From contig NW_026947507.1 of the NCBI RefSeq assembly GCF_034190915.1, positions 31,734,001 through 31,798,000 of the forward strand: a stretch of DNA of 64,000 nucleotides, written 5' to 3'. A program made the translations under genes and the position numbers. A model generated the notes under the pieces. It ran no database searches and was not told the DNA's origin. It saw nothing but the letters and a program-made list of their open reading frames with translations. Origin of the DNA: Cavia porcellus. Taxonomy: Eukaryota > Chordata > Mammalia > Rodentia > Caviidae. Below, one piece after another: positions 23,611 to 33,753 of this stretch; within the stretch, counting starts at the first letter, position 1; each line of letters opens with the position of its first letter.

Positions 23611-24535
23611 GGCCCCCGTTTCTTTCTTTGTTGGTTACAATTCTTCTGAAGTGTGTTGGCTAGATGACCCTTCACACTGCAGTGTGTTAGTGAGTTGCAG
23701 ACAGGGATTGCGTATGCTAGACCCTCCCCTCCAGATTAGCCAAGCTGCTGTGCCTGCAGTACTGTATTATTTTGTGCTGACTCCTTCTGGACCAGCAACT
23801 GGGACAGTGTGATTAGTGGATGCCACCACTGCAGGGATTTGACCTCAGATAACCTATTGGGTCTCAGCCAGGTCATGTGACCCAGGTCTAGCTCACTCAC
23901 CAATCCCGTTCTGGAAGGGAACAATTGACTAAAGTCACTGATTCCCCTTGTACTTGCCTGTTCTGCCCAATCCCAGAATGTCATATGCTGGAGCCCCCCC
24001 TATTTATGGAATGGCTCCACTCCCATCACTCACCACAGGTTGATGTAGGCTCCAGGTCAACTCAGCTCTCCATTTGGCTTGCTAATCCCCGAAGTCAATG
24101 TAACTGCGCTTCCAGTGAGTTAAAGCGGCAGGACGTTGGACAGCTCTGCAAGTCACGGTGGGACCTCAGCAAGTCACACCTGGAACCCCGTAAGTCACAG
24201 TAGGACCCCTTGCAAGTTGCAGCAGGACCCGGACAAGTCACAGCAAGACCCTGACCAGTTGCGGCAGGACTCCCGACTAGTCGTGGCGAGACTCTGGCCC
24301 ATCAAGTCCGGGCCTCAGCAAGTCATGGTGGGAACTCGGCCAGTCACAGAGTTGGCCAGTCGCAGTGGGACCTTGGATGGTGGGCAAGTTGCCTTAATTT
24401 CTTCTTGGGAGGAGAGAATTTCATCCTCTTCTGTTTGGTGCTCCCCATTCTGTATCATGTTGAATTCTAAGTTGACTATCTCAAGGTGCTTCTGTAGCCA
24501 TTTGTTGTCTATCTGCCATCTTTGCTCCCCCCCCC
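23611..24535 (-). promoter_or_regulatory. 5' UTR of the ORF2-less L1
   Basis: GC-richer than its surroundings, between ORF1 and the G-run 5' end. It contains a 21-22-bp minisatellite (24148-24376) and the AAAGATGGC motif next to the 5' end (complement of about 24514-24522), a YY1-like site known in other L1s to position transcription start. Its sequence is unlike the monomers of the young L1. Confidence 0.7.
24148..24376 (-). repeat. ~21-bp minisatellite inside an L1 5' UTR
   Basis: About eleven degenerate tandem units on the plus-strand pattern GCAAGTCACRGTGGGACCY, 16 to 23 bp long. Seen directly; unit count depends on how decayed units are cut. Confidence 0.85.
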
Positions 24536-24551
24536 CCAGCAGCATGTGTTT

Positions 24552-24615
24552 AATGAATCAATTTAATCTTTTTCTGAGCCTCATTTTCCTCATCTGTAAA
24601 ATGTCAGTGTACTCA
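24552..24615 (+). mobile_element. MIR SINE fragment
   Basis: TCTGAGCC, then TTCCTCATCTGTAAAATG at about 24585-24603, the most recognisable part of the MIR core 3' half. It abuts the target-site duplication of the ORF2-less L1. Confidence 0.65.
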
Positions 24616-24939
24616 TGTCAGTAGGTTATGGATTTTTTAAGCTTAACACACTGGAGTGACAGATTATCACTGCAGATATTACTCATTACTTTGTTGACTA
24701 GTACTGACAGTATGATTTTTAAAAAAACTGTATGGTGTCTTGCTGAGGATAATGTTTAAATAATTTTGTAATGTTTTTAATAGGAAAAAATATATATTTT
24801 TACTTTTAAATTATGGTGTAATAAATTAGAATCAAGTTAATTTTAATTGTAGACAAACATGGACACAGCTGTTTTACTTCAATTGAATACTCCCCATAAG
24901 AGTAGTTTTCTAAAATTGTGTTTAATAATTCAGACTTTC

Positions 24940-25090
24940 ATTATGAACTGGAAGACTGAATAAAGGGGTCGTGAGACTTGGTTTCTATTTCTGACATTGT
25001 AACTAATTTCTTATTCTTTTGGAACAAGTCATTTAACATCTTTTTTATTTCAGTTTCCCCAGCTGTTCAATTGGTATATAAATGGCTTCT
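24940..25090 (+). mobile_element. MIR SINE fragment
   Basis: The order GGAACAAGTCATTTAACATC, then TTTCAGTTTCCCCAGCTGTT matches the MIR core (GGCAAGTCACTTAAC...CTCAGTTTCC) with heavy divergence. Confidence 0.6.
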
Positions 25091-25154
25091 AGAATAAAAC
25101 ACATGCAAGGTTACTTTTGCTAGAGCAAATATGAATTTTAAAAATTATGAATAA

Positions 25155-25321
25155 GGCTGGCATGGTGTCACATGATTGTAATCCCAGCAGTTGGGAGGCT
25201 GAGGCTGGAGAATCTTTGCAAGTTCGAGACTAGCGTGGGCTGCAAAGTGAGCACATAGCCAGCCTGAACTGCATAGTGAGCTCCTGTCTCAAAATACCAA
25301 AAAAGAAAAAAAAAAAAAAAA
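25155..25321 (+). mobile_element. B1/Alu-like (7SL-derived) SINE
   Basis: Starts GGCTGGCATGGTGTCACATG, continues GTAATCCCAGCAGTTGGGAG, includes the pol III box B region (AGTTCGAGAC), an internal repeat of the CAGCCTGAACTGCATAGTGA type, and ends CTGTCTCAAAA with a 16-bp A tail. Well preserved, so fairly recent. Confidence 0.9.
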
Positions 25322-25324
25322 GGG

Positions 25325-25480
25325 TTCCACTGGGAACCTTTTCTGTCTGTTTCTCTCTCATGCAGAAACTTTCTCCCCCAATAAACATATTCTTCTCTTA
25401 GTCTCCGTTGTTCCTAAAATTCATTCTTCAATGATAGAGAACACAAACTCATACCAGACATCTGGCAGGTTGGGTGCTTC
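25325..25480 (+). mobile_element. LTR-like fragment (possible class I ERV, R-U5 end)
   Basis: CCCCCAATAAACATATTC followed by TCTCCGTTGTTCCTAAAATT looks like the polyadenylation signal and U5 of a rodent gamma-type LTR, then ACATCTGGCAGGTTGGGTGC near where the LTR would end. No body or second LTR seen. Recognised by texture only. Confidence 0.4.
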
Positions 25481-27640
25481 TTTCCTATATGTCATTTGAA
25501 AATAATATGAATAAGGAAAATGGAGATAAGTTTCATTTTAAAGAATGGTGTTAGCATAAAACTCAGACACACAGAAAAAATACTTGTTATAGATACAATA
25601 AAAAGTAATTATATATTTCTATTTATCTTTAAAGAAAACATTTGACATAATTATTTGGCTTTCCTTTGAGGATATTTTAAAACAAAATAAAGAATAAATG
25701 CTTAGTATTTTTTTTTCCTTTTTAAAATAGAATATCAGTGGAAAGATCAAAGTTCTTGGGGGCAGAATAAGAATGACATGTTTTGCCATTTACTATTCCA
25801 GCAGTGCCATGCCGACGGTGAATAGTTCTTCCTGTTAACATTGGACAAAATGGCAATTAGGAAGGAGGATGTCTAAATCAATTTTCTCCCTTAACCTTCC
25901 TTCAAACTACTGAAAATTTAACACGCTTGCACTTTTCTTCCTTCTTGCTTTTTTCCTCTTTACTTATGTCTAGAACTAAAATGACTACTAGGATACAACC
26001 CGTGTGGAATAAAAACAAAGTGACATCTCTGGAATGCAAGGTCTCATAAATCAGATGTTCTGGTACATTCCATCAATACTGACCATGTATTGCTCTTTAT
26101 CATTGTTAACACACTTTTTTAAAAAAAGAGGTACTATTTACTGCTCTAACAACAAAAATTGCTAGCCTAGGTCTAAATAATTTATGTGATGTTACATTTC
26201 CTATCTTTAACTGCTCAGAAAATACAGCTGCTGTCAAACCTTAGCTTGTGAGAAGTAACCTTGTGAGCGTTTCAGAAATGTGTTTTCAGCATAGAGCAGT
26301 GTGACTTGGTGCTGTCTTTCTTCTACACTCATTTTTAGTTCCCAAACTCTCTGGGAAACTGAAGTAGCCAAGTTTTAGGACAGATGAAAAGATTTCCACA
26401 TCAGCTCAGGGTCCTCAGAGGGCACTTAAAGATTTATTATTGGTAGTGTATATTTATTCCTGGCAAATAATCTACTGGCATTTTAAAACTAAATAAAATA
26501 ATTACTTTTAAAACTATTGACATAATTTAGAAATATTATTATTGACATAAAGAACTTCATTTTTGTTTTTTGAAAATCTAAAATGCTAACATTCCTCTGA
26601 CTTTCTCAGAAAGAAAGGAAAATTGTCTGGAAGGGATGAATGAAAGTTAAAGGCTTTTTAAGTAGGGGGCTGTAAAACAGTATAAGTTTGGTGTTTGGAG
26701 AAAATTAGAGTTTGCATTTCTCTTGAGTTTTCCTCAACCACGCTGCCTATTCTAAACAACTGTGGCCTTGTGGTGTTGATTGTTGTGTAGTCTCTGATGG
26801 AACCACTGCCATTATTAATCAGTAGGTATTAGAACTCCTTAGCATCCTTTCTCTGTAAGTACGCAGGAACTCTGTGCTAGGGCTTAAGTGATGAATACAA
26901 AAAAGATGCAAAAATCGTAACTTTTTCTCTATTAAATTGAACTACAGTCACTTTTCAAATTTTACTTACCTGGATAAGCAGATGTAAGCATCCTGTGGAA
27001 AAGTCATGCTATTAACCTACTGAACTGAAGAGAAACTTAATGGAGTTAATACTGTTATTTAAGGAAGGCTTGACTAGGACATCTGAGCCACCAGAACAAT
27101 GGACTGTAAGTGTGTACACCAACCGTACATGTATATATCTCTATGGATACCTGTGGACACAAACATCTGTGTCTATATTAAGCTAAATATGAATTCATAT
27201 AGATATCTATCACCTTAATAATGTATTGTCCAGCCCCTCCCCTTGCTTACTGGCAAACTGCCACTTCAAAAATGACACACCTGACTTTACCTATCATCCA
27301 TTTATGTTATTTTTCAATTCCTATGTACATTCAGGGTGATATTAGAATTATTAATCACACCTTTATGAGATACCTCTTTATTAACTAAAGATTGTTATAT
27401 GGGCAGTAATTGTGTATAACAACTTTCCATCAGTCTTAGGTTTATGGTGCCTTAAAAATAAATTTCCAGTGAAATAGATCAGCCTCGCATATGCAAACAT
27501 CATATTGTCTCCCTAGTGAGAGAATCTGAAAGAGTAAGATCCAAAATGTACAATATATATTGTGAGGCGGGAAGAAAATGTTCAAAAGGAAAGAGAAACT
27601 GGGATCTGGGATGGGAGAAGGAGAAAAGAAAGAAGAGAAA
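25481..27640. other. non-repetitive AT-rich DNA
   Basis: No gene and no named repeat recognised. Short frames lack domains. Confidence 0.5.

Positions 27641-27684
<44 letters not shown>
27641..27684. repeat. (TA)n microsatellite
   Basis: About 22 TA units with one TACA interruption. The overlapping Ile/Tyr-repeat frames on both strands are artefacts of this run. Confidence 0.95.
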
Positions 27685-27687
<3 letters not shown>

Positions 27688-27921
27688 AGATAGTTACATC
27701 GTAAATTTCTCTTAGTTCATTGAAATGAAACATTTGTGCTAATACTGTTTGGTCAATTTTTCAGGCCTGTATCTTGTACTCTGAGAAACTACTTTGAGGT
27801 TAACAATAGCTAATGCATTGACCATTGTTACTCTCCTATTATCTTGTTTTGAAAATTTGTTTGATTGTTTTTGTTTTTACTCTTTAAAATAAAGTACATA
27901 CATAAAATTCCCAAGGGACTT

Positions 27922-28077
27922 GGATAGCTGGACTTGCTGGCACCCTCCTGTAATCGCAGTTCTCAATAGGCTGAGGCAGGAGGAAGATTTTTGGGAGCTC
28001 GAGGACAGCCCTGACTCCCGAATGAGTTCAAGGCTAGCGTGAACTAATAGCAAGACCCTATATGAAGAAAAAAAGGA
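27922..28077 (+). mobile_element. diverged B1-like SINE
   Basis: Pattern TAGCTGGACTTGCTGGCACC, CCTGTAATCGCAGTTCTCAA, GGCTGAGGCAGGAGGAAGAT, GAGTTCAAGGCTAGCGTGAA, CAAGACCCTATATGAAGAAA matches the 7SL SINE order of boxes, more diverged than the copy at 25.2 kb. Confidence 0.75.
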
Positions 28078-28859
28078 ACACAAACCAAAACTAAAACAAG
28101 AAAAGCAAACATGGCCTTGGTCAGAGCCTGTGTACTTCAGATTTATATGATGAACGCGTAACAATCACATGTGCACAGTTCTATGTCTGACACATCCTCA
28201 TTTGCTTGCTGCCATGTTATACGCTGCATACAGAATAGAGAATGTATATTTTTAGCACCCAAACAATGAGATGATTATCGTGAACCATATTGAAGACACA
28301 GAAAAGTTAAGTGAGAGAGCAGCTGTGACCTGATTTTTAGTATGGGTTTAATGATGGGCTGACGCTCTCTGCCTGCCCCTGTGGAACAGTTTCTGAGCCT
28401 ATAAAAGGCCCTTTCTGTGAAAGTCTTCTTTCAGTTTCTAATCCTTTACATGTTGCTTACAAAACAATTTTTGTCCAAAAAATAAGGTTGTGGCCCTTAA
28501 TTTTAGGTTAAAAGTCCTTCTAAAGCTCTTTCCTACATATTGTGCTAAAAAAGGAAGTCAAATGTATAGAAGATACCATACTAAGATATCTAAGTGAAAT
28601 TAAAAAACAATGATAGACATAATACACACAGTAATTACAATTATAATTCACAAATGCATGATGATTTGTATACAACTCAAGGAAACATATCGAAAAAATA
28701 TATGTTGGGAGAATAAAAACAATACCAGGAATTTCTTAGTGAAGGTTGGAGGAGGAGGCAGTTCAGGAACAAGGAGTACATTCCTATCACAATACAAGGC
28801 AAAGCAGAGGCAGAGAGGAAGAAGATGAGGAACATGTTGGGAGGAATCAGGGAGCTCTG
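28078..28859. other. non-repetitive DNA
   Basis: Nothing recognised. A TATAAAAGG sequence near 28399 is a lone match and has no coding region downstream. Confidence 0.45.
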
Positions 28860-29340
28860 GAGTTTAGGGTATCATAAAACATCTCACCAAACAATATTAA
28901 GAAGTGGGTACAGGCTAGGATGTAAGGAACTTTGAGGGTTAGACTAAGGAGTTTAAATTTGAAACACAACGAAAGAGCTTCCAGCAGAAGTAAAACATCG
29001 GAGACATGTTTCAGAAGAATGAGTGAAATGGACTTAGGTAAGGACTGAGGTGAACACGTAAAATAGCCAAGATGAGAAGCTGAGGACCTCAATAAAAAGT
29101 GACAGCAGAAATGAACAAGATAGACTGGAACCAAGTAGAGAGGAGAGGAGGCCCTAGAAAATGACTGATTAAAGCAAACATGCAAACAGGAGAGCAGGTA
29201 GTAACTTCCTATCATCAGGGCTGTGACTAGAGGATTGTTATCAAGAGTAGGGACCATTAATAGGTAGAGTTCAGGTTTGGACCAGTTGAATTTGAGACGA
29301 AAGCATTAGGCTTTAGGGTGGAAAATCAGGTCGAAGAAAC
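28860..29340 (+). mobile_element. ancient mammalian interspersed repeat, family not named
   Basis: Purine-rich text such as GAGACATGTTTCAGAAGAATGA, CAGCAGAAATGAACAAGATAG and GTTCAGGTTTGGACCAGTTG follows the order of a long, old mammalian repeat I recognise but cannot name. The 136-codon antisense frame through it has no recognisable domain. Confidence 0.4.
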
Positions 29341-29669
29341 TTGGCTTGCTTAGAGGCACAGATTCTGTTAATATTGTCAAGGAAAGGTCAAAACCTCAAG
29401 AATGTTAACTCAGCAGTCGAGCTGAATGCATGAAGCAAAAATAGACTGCATTTATTGTTTATTAAAGAACTTTGATGAAGCCATTTCTAACAGTGTGACT
29501 TCATACATTACTAGGAAAACAAAATATTGAAACTGATGGAGGCTTGAGAGTGTGTCAGTGTGGAAAGTGTTATGGGAAATGTCTTAGGAAACTTCCATTC
29601 AAGTGACTGGGATTGGAAAATAGTGTGATACAACTTTGAAAAATTATCATATATAAAGTTACGCTAAAG

Positions 29670-29785
29670 TAATGTTTCTCAGTGTTTGGTTCCTGGGAAT
29701 TGGCTATTTTGAGGAATTTATTTTTGGCCTATTGAATTCGAATCTCTGAGGACACTGAAGTTTGAGAACCACTGCACTAAAGCTA
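29670..29785. mobile_element. MER5-like DNA transposon remnant
   Basis: Ends in GTTTGAGAACCACTGCACTA and starts with GTTTCTCAGTGTTTGG, the inverted terminal-repeat pattern of short MER5-type hAT elements. No transposase, as usual for these non-autonomous copies. Confidence 0.65.
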
Positions 29786-30059
29786 TGGTAGCCCATAGGA
29801 TTCACTGTGCCTCAGGGGAAAGAGAGGCAATGGTTCTGGGAACAATAGTGTTTGCAGACCAAACTGGTAACAGCATTCCTCCTTTCCCACCACACAGTAC
29901 CTTCATTCACTGAGGATGAAGGATGTCACTGGCTCCTCACTGAAGCCAGTCCAGTGCCTGCTTCCACTGCTGCAGATCTTCCAATCTGAGAACACTGAGA
30001 AGGATAAGTCCTAACCCTCCTGATCTTTTCCTACACGCAATCCACAATCCAGCCTTCCT
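29786..30059. other. non-repetitive DNA
   Basis: Nothing recognised. Confidence 0.4.
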
Positions 30060-30560
30060 ATTTGTTATGAATTATGTTTCTCTCCTCCATAGATTGTTGA
30101 AGTCTTAACCCTCAGTGCTTCAGAATGTGACTTGTTTAGAAAAAAGGTATATAGAGATGAATCAAGCTAAAATCAGGTCATTAATGTAGGTTCTAATCCA
30201 ATAATATTAACAGTTTTAGTTTTTAGAAAAAGGTGTTTGGAAATGAAGATAAAGACACAAACAGAAGGCAGGTGGAGATACTCTTATGTGAGTATCGGTA
30301 AGCCCAGGAGCACACTCATGTGAGTATCTGTAAGCCCAGGAGTGCTAAGGGTTGATGACAAGCACTAGAAGCTAGAAGAAGCAAGGAAAGGTACTTTAGA
30401 ACATTCACGGAAAGGAAAACTTGATTTCAGACTTCCAGCTTCCAGAACTATGAGCCAATCATTTCTGCCAACTCTTGGTGTTTTGCTGCAGGTGTCTGAG
30501 AAAGCTGACACCTGGCTCCAGTCTCTATCACCGTGTGCAGGAGCTGACACTGATGCTAAC
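30060..30560 (+). mobile_element. MLT1-type (ERVL-MaLR) LTR remnant
   Basis: GTTGAAGTCTTAACCCTCAG, CAGAATGTGACTTGTTTAG, then TTTCAGACTTCCAGCTTCCAGAAC near 30425 follow the MLT1 LTR order. It includes a 32-bp local duplication at 30286-30349. No internal retroviral sequence. Confidence 0.65.
30286..30349. repeat. 32-bp tandem duplication
   Basis: ATGTGAGTATCGGTAAGCCC at 30286 recurs at 30318 with one change; period 32 bp, within the MLT1 remnant. Confidence 0.85.
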
Positions 30561-30736
30561 CAGTCAGATGGAGAACTATGAAAAACCAAAAGAGAATGGA
30601 AAGATAGTGTTGCCAATTCCTGTAGGTGGAGAAGACTTCTAGTGAGGTGGGTGTTCCAAAAAGAAATTAGCTCCCATACAGATGTCTGGACACAGCCCTT
30701 GGCTAGGTGTACACAGGTTAAAAAAAAAGAAAAAAT

Positions 30737-31530
30737 GGGGAGAATCTGGGAAGATGGCAGATTGATAAGTAGCAAAGTAAAGAGCCTTTCTGGGAGAAAC
30801 AGCTCAGATGCTGGAATGTGACATCATGGAGAGGACCAGATGAAAGGAGAGAAGGAGAAACTAAAATGGGGAAAAAGAAAGAAGGAAGAAGAAAAAGAAA
30901 AAAAAAGGAAAGGAGAGGCGTGGATGGAAGGCTGTAGCCGGATGCACTCTCACCAGAGTCAGTCCCACTGCATGTGAGGCACTGCTGGAATCTGAAGGGA
31001 TGCATGGTCACGGTGAAGCTGGGGATTGGCAAGCCTGAGGGCCTGGGGAGAGGACACAGTTATGGAGGGGAGCAGCAAAGTGGAGAACAGAGCCTGCATG
31101 GAGATCTGCACTGGCCCACATTAAGTGCATGGAACTTAGTCCTCCCTGCAGGAGTGGGTGGTTGGATGGTGGGAAGAACAAACCTGGATCCAGATCTGTA
31201 GTGGCTTCAGTTAGTCACTCCTAGTGCAGAGGAGATTGGTGAAAATTGCTTGGGTTGAGTTCTGCCCCAATAGCCAAGGACCAAATTTTCTCTGAAGCTA
31301 TCCCAAACTTGTTCTATCATCATGGAACACACTAATGTGGTGAAGACCTACAGTGGTTGACTAGTTGAGAAGGGAGGGGCCAGCCTGCACCACCCCTGCT
31401 TGTACCTTAGTGGTCAACAGTGTACTGGGGAGGGTAGCGATCTGTAGCCAGCACACTTCAGAGTAATCATAACCAATACAGAAAGTGTCTGGGACTTCTA
31501 CCATACACTTGTCCAGAAGAATCCAGAAAC
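30737..31530 (+). promoter_or_regulatory. 5' UTR of the plus-strand ORF2-deleted L1
   Basis: Contains AAGATGGC near the 5' end (YY1-type core) followed by purine-rich then GC-richer DNA up to the ORF1 start. Neither the 315-bp monomers of the young L1 nor the 21-bp minisatellite of the other ORF2-less element is evident. Promoter role is inferred from position. Confidence 0.6.
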
Positions 31531-32629
31531 ATGACAAGAAAAAGGAACAAAAGGAAGTCTCTAACCCCCATCCCAAACAAAACTGGCCAAACAAAGGTAA
31601 ACATAGGAGAGATCAAGGGCAGCACACCTGCAGTATTGGAAGCAACATCGTCTGACATCAAGAAATATCTTTATGACATTATAGAAGATCTCAAAAGAGA
31701 AATGCTAATACAAGTAATGGAAGATATAAGAAGATTAATAAAAGAAATGCTAAGAACCTCTCAAGAAGACACAGATGGAAGAATGGAGAAGCACAGAAAA
31801 AGGAGAGAAATCTTCGATGAATAATATAAAAAACCTAGAATACATGAAACAGATTCAAAGAAAATACCAGGAAATTAAAAACTCCATTGAAAGCTGGCAA
31901 AACTGCTTGAAAGAAACTAAAGATAGACTATCAAAAGGTAGACTATCAAACTTGAAGACAGGTTTGCAACGTGTGATCATGAAAGGAAAGTTCTCTTAAA
32001 AATAACAAGGAACCAAGAAGTAACAATACAAAGGCTAAAAGATGACAAGAGGATCCATAAGTTAAGAATAAAAAAATGTGAGTAAAGAAGCAGGCATAAA
32101 CACAAATGAAACACAAAGGCTATTCACAGAAATAATTAAGGAAAACTTCCCAAGCATAGGAAAAAGAAATGATATTCAGATATATGAGGCATACAGAACT
32201 CTAGCCAGCTACAACCAAAATAGATCTATACCCAGACAAAGAATAATCAAGATCCCAGAAATTCAACACAAGAATAGAATATTAAAAGCTGTCAGAGAAA
32301 AGAAACAGATCACGTATAAAGGAAAAGCCATCAAAATTATGACAGACTTCTTGACACAAACTATCAAATCAAGGAGAGCTTGGAGTGAAGTATTCCAAGT
32401 CCTGAAAGAAAATTACCTCCAACCCAGATTGATGTACCCTGAAAAACTACCTCTCAAAATTAATGAAGAATCAAGATGCTTCCATGACAAGGAAGAACTG
32501 GGGGAGTTTGTGATCACCAATCCAACCCTACAAAAAATACTGAAGGACATTCTAGACAGAGAGAAAAACAACATGGATTCAGGAACAGTGGCAGAGAGGC
32601 CTCATAGAATGGGGAAGACAATGGAATGA
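31531..32629 (+). pseudogene. ORF1 of the ORF2-deleted L1, frameshifted
   Basis: Begins MTRKRNKRKS. The first frame runs to about 31824. The coiled-coil continues in another frame from 31775 to a stop at 31997, and the correct frame resumes just after it at KITRNQE. The RRM and C-terminal domain are well kept at 32078-32629 (IIKENFPSIG, RQRIIKIPEIQHKNRILKAV, KSRRAWSEVFQVLKENYLQP, LMYPEKLPLK). At least two frameshifts. A 15-bp micro-duplication near 31922-31947 repeats RLSK as DRLSKGRLSN. The C-terminus carries a DSGTVAERPHRMGK-like tail absent from the young L1 ORF1 but echoed in the element at 22.5 kb. Confidence 0.88.
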
Positions 32630-32660
32630 AGGGAAAAGTAGACAACAACAGAAAAACAGC

Positions 32661-33060
32661 ATGGCAGAGATGAGGCAGAGAAGGTTGGCTATAAACACTA
32701 ACATAGATGGTCTCAACACACTAACAAAAAGAAACACAGGCAAAATAGATCAGGAGGTAGGGGTCCCTCAAGATGCTCCATATAAGAAATATAATCTACC
32801 TGAAAGAGGGTTTATGGGCTGAAAGTCAAAGATGAGGAAATAATATTCTATGTGACAGGGAACCAGAAAAAAGTGGGGGTAGCTCGCCCAGCAGCTGCAG
32901 ATAGATTGGAAAAAGATAACACTTTTATACGATGGAGAACTACCCAGCTATAAGGAAGGAAAAACTTGGGCTCTTGTAGGTAAAGGGATACAACTTGAGA
33001 TCAAGCTCAGAGGTAAAAAGGCTCAGTACCCTTTAGGTAAATAGCGGGTTGGTCCCCTAA
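32661..33060 (+). pseudogene. fused 5' and 3' ends of ORF2
   Basis: ATG at 32661, then DNA matching the endonuclease N-terminus: about 32700-32760 aligns with the [13 protein letters not shown] region of the young ORF2, and 32818-32890 with [20 protein letters not shown]. From about 32912 the match jumps to the ORF2 C-terminus ([13 protein letters not shown] text at 32925-32960, then GKGIQLEIK-like). Endonuclease catalytic His, all RT motifs and the Cys motif are absent. It can encode no enzyme. The retained ends show this is a deletion derivative, not a truncated insertion. Confidence 0.8.
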
Positions 33061-33753
33061 GCTAAAACTAAAGGAGTTAATGGGATACAAAATGTACAAT
33101 GTCAAAGTGAAAGGGGAGAATTGTCTAAAAAGGGAAGGCAGAGCACATTGTTAATCTTGTATCATGATTTGAAACCCACATTGTTCTCATTGCTCTGTTT
33201 AGTTTGGTTGTATTCTGTTCCAGTTTGTCTACTTGCACTAGATTTGCGGGCACAGACAGCTATTCCAAAGATAGCAGGATATATTACAGTAACCATCTTT
33301 AATTTCCTATTAACTTAATCTGAAACCCTGTATTACTTACACTGTCTCATTATGGGTGATTTTATTTGAATCTGGTTTGTTAGATTGCTGTCTTGTCCTG
33401 ACTGATTTTATTAGAATCTGTCATGTTTGATAGTATAAAGTCTCAGAGTATAGGCAACTACTCTGAGGACAATAAGATTCACTATGATGCCCATTCTTAT
33501 TTGACTACTGCCCATTTTTGAAGTCTATAATGTCTCCAATGCTATGTTTTCATTGATTTTGTTCTGTACTGCTATGTTCCATTTTACTGTACCTGATGAT
33601 ATGGACAATTCTGTCGAAGACAACAAGAGACATTATAATAACCACGGTAGATCACTTTGTATTGTGGTTTTAAATCATGTGCTAAGTCCATCCTTTTGTT
33701 TTGACTGACCTCATTTTGTTTTCTTTCTCATTATTCTTTTCAAAATAAAAAAA

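Larger units (their letters stand above)
21201..24551 (-). mobile_element. ORF2-less L1 (HAL1-like) with target-site duplication
   Basis: Sixteen-bp direct repeats CCAGCAGCATGTATTT (21201-21216) and CCAGCAGCATGTGTTT (24536-24551), 15 of 16 identical, bracket a 3.3-kb minus-strand L1 derivative. It starts on the sense strand with a G run and AGCAAAGATGGCAGAT, the classic L1 5' start with a YY1-type AAGATGGC core, and ends in a poly(A) tail (T-rich at 21214-21231). Order: 5' UTR, ORF1, the first dozen or so codons' worth of ORF2, then directly 3' UTR. The ORF2 to 3' UTR junction lies between 22446 and 22447. No ORF2 endonuclease or RT sequence is present. Because complete ends and the duplication frame it, it probably inserted in this form and was mobilised in trans. 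Confidence 0.88.
30737..33753 (+). mobile_element. L1 with ORF2 almost wholly deleted (HAL1-like)
   Basis: A plus-strand L1 with the typical start (G run at 30737, then GGGAAGATGGCAGATTG), 5' UTR, ORF1 (31531-32629), about 80-90 codons of ORF2 start, then directly the last few dozen codons of ORF2 and the 3' UTR. Nearly 3.4 kb of ORF2 is missing; the junction is near 32905-32915. The 3' end stops at an A-rich AATAAAAAAA near 33753, without the terminal 3' UTR part present in the minus-strand elements. A-rich flanks make any target-site duplication ambiguous. Confidence 0.85.

Noticed and set aside
24136..24624. 162-codon plus-strand open frame with repetitive Ser/Gln/Asp text
   Set aside because: It is a by-product of the minisatellite in the antisense of an L1 5' UTR; there is no recognisable domain.
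27500..27733. Open frames with Ile-Tyr repeats on both strands
   Set aside because: Produced by the TA microsatellite.
28390..28410. TATAAAAGG promoter-like box
   Set aside because: Isolated; no coding region, LTR structure or SINE follows it.
28847..29257. 136-codon minus-strand hydrophobic frame
   Set aside because: It lies in an ancient purine-rich repeat; the Leu/Ser/Phe-rich text is what the complement of such DNA always gives.
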